From: Sphingomonas sp. TZW2008
GTDB taxonomy: Bacteria; Pseudomonadota; Alphaproteobacteria; Sphingomonadales; Sphingomonadaceae
NCBI RefSeq assembly: GCF_002117915.1
Contig: NZ_BDJB01000008.1
Span: 372,001 to 436,000, forward strand
Length of the DNA stretch: 64,000 nucleotides
Reading direction: 5' to 3'
Position 1 is the first letter of the stretch. Every line of letters begins with the position of its first letter. The position numbers were made by a program, and so were the translations under genes. Below are positions 63,987-64,000 of the stretch, piece after piece. The notes beneath the pieces are model-generated. The model was not told where the DNA came from. It saw only the letters and a program-made list of their open reading frames with translations, and searched no databases.

Positions 63987-64000
63987 GCTGGCAGATCCTC
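63983..64000 (+). CDS. Start of a gene cut by the window edge
   Basis: ATG 63983 overlaps the preceding stop by 4 bases and reads MSWQIL before the window ends. The overlap pattern, common in this genome, suggests a real gene, but six codons cannot be assigned. Confidence 0.35.

Overview
The window looks like the chromosome of a high-GC alphaproteobacterium of the Sphingomonas group. This is inferred from the proteins: a CtrA regulator close to the Caulobacter one, a Tad/Cpa pilus locus, ThrB of the kinase-fold type next to RNase HI and IspH, a class I iron-sulfur fumarase, a split glycine decarboxylase and a very strong GC third-position bias. That bias opens many long false frames opposite the real genes. 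Genes are dense, often overlapping by 4 bases (ATGA), and mostly housekeeping or metabolic. I saw no rRNA, tRNA, insertion sequence, prophage or CRISPR array.

Layout. 1-3022: start of a secreted protein, an AIM24-family protein, a hotdog thioesterase and a prolyl-tRNA synthetase of the archaeal/eukaryotic type. 3080-4063: the odd stretch of the window, an orphan cas5c-like gene broken by one in-frame TAA, then about 390 bases of gene-free, AT-richer DNA. 4064-7354: EamA transporter, DUF885 hydrolase and two small membrane or unknown genes. 7355-12258: glycine cleavage operon gcvT-gcvH-gcvPA-gcvPB on the minus strand, led by a tandem glycine riboswitch. 12355-19236: a lipoprotein, then ispH-thrB-rnhA, a membrane protein, a secreted protein, an FAD oxidoreductase and an alpha/beta hydrolase. 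19290-26888: Tad pilus genes cpaA-B-C-D-E and tadB-C with no cpaF ATPase between cpaE and tadB, then a small anchored coiled-coil protein. 26901-33919: DUF1254/DUF1214 pair (the latter apparently frameshifted), pyruvate phosphate dikinase, glyS and glyQ. 34018-44557: TraB/GumN-like protein, HNH protein, fdhD, DJ-1/PfpI protein, topoisomerase IB, MscS channel, arfB, an RluA-type synthase, a D,D-carboxypeptidase, wrbA, pirin with a divergent LysR regulator, and an isochorismatase-like hydrolase. 44625-50606: AI-2E-type membrane protein, ctrA with its own CtrA box and GANTC sites, glycosyltransferase, zinc exporter, polyprenyl diphosphate synthase and chorismate mutase. 50644-57885: nuclease, enoyl-CoA hydratase, nitronate monooxygenase, a DUF969-DUF979-DUF2891 operon, a small secreted protein and fumarase. 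58024-64000: a membrane GGDEF-EAL-PilZ protein, nrdA preceded by a 445-base leader, a DUF2171 protein, a small lipoprotein-like gene and the first codons of another gene.

Links between genes. The gcv operon is read as one unit under glycine control. cpaA to tadC form a pilus secretion machine that needs an ATPase encoded elsewhere. ctrA and nrdA carry upstream sites suggesting cell-cycle timing. The pirin/wrbA pair is probably under the divergent LysR regulator through a near-palindromic operator. The best leads are the cas5c relic, the missing cpaF, the DUF1214 frameshift, the ctrA promoter and the DUF969/DUF979/DUF2891 cluster.
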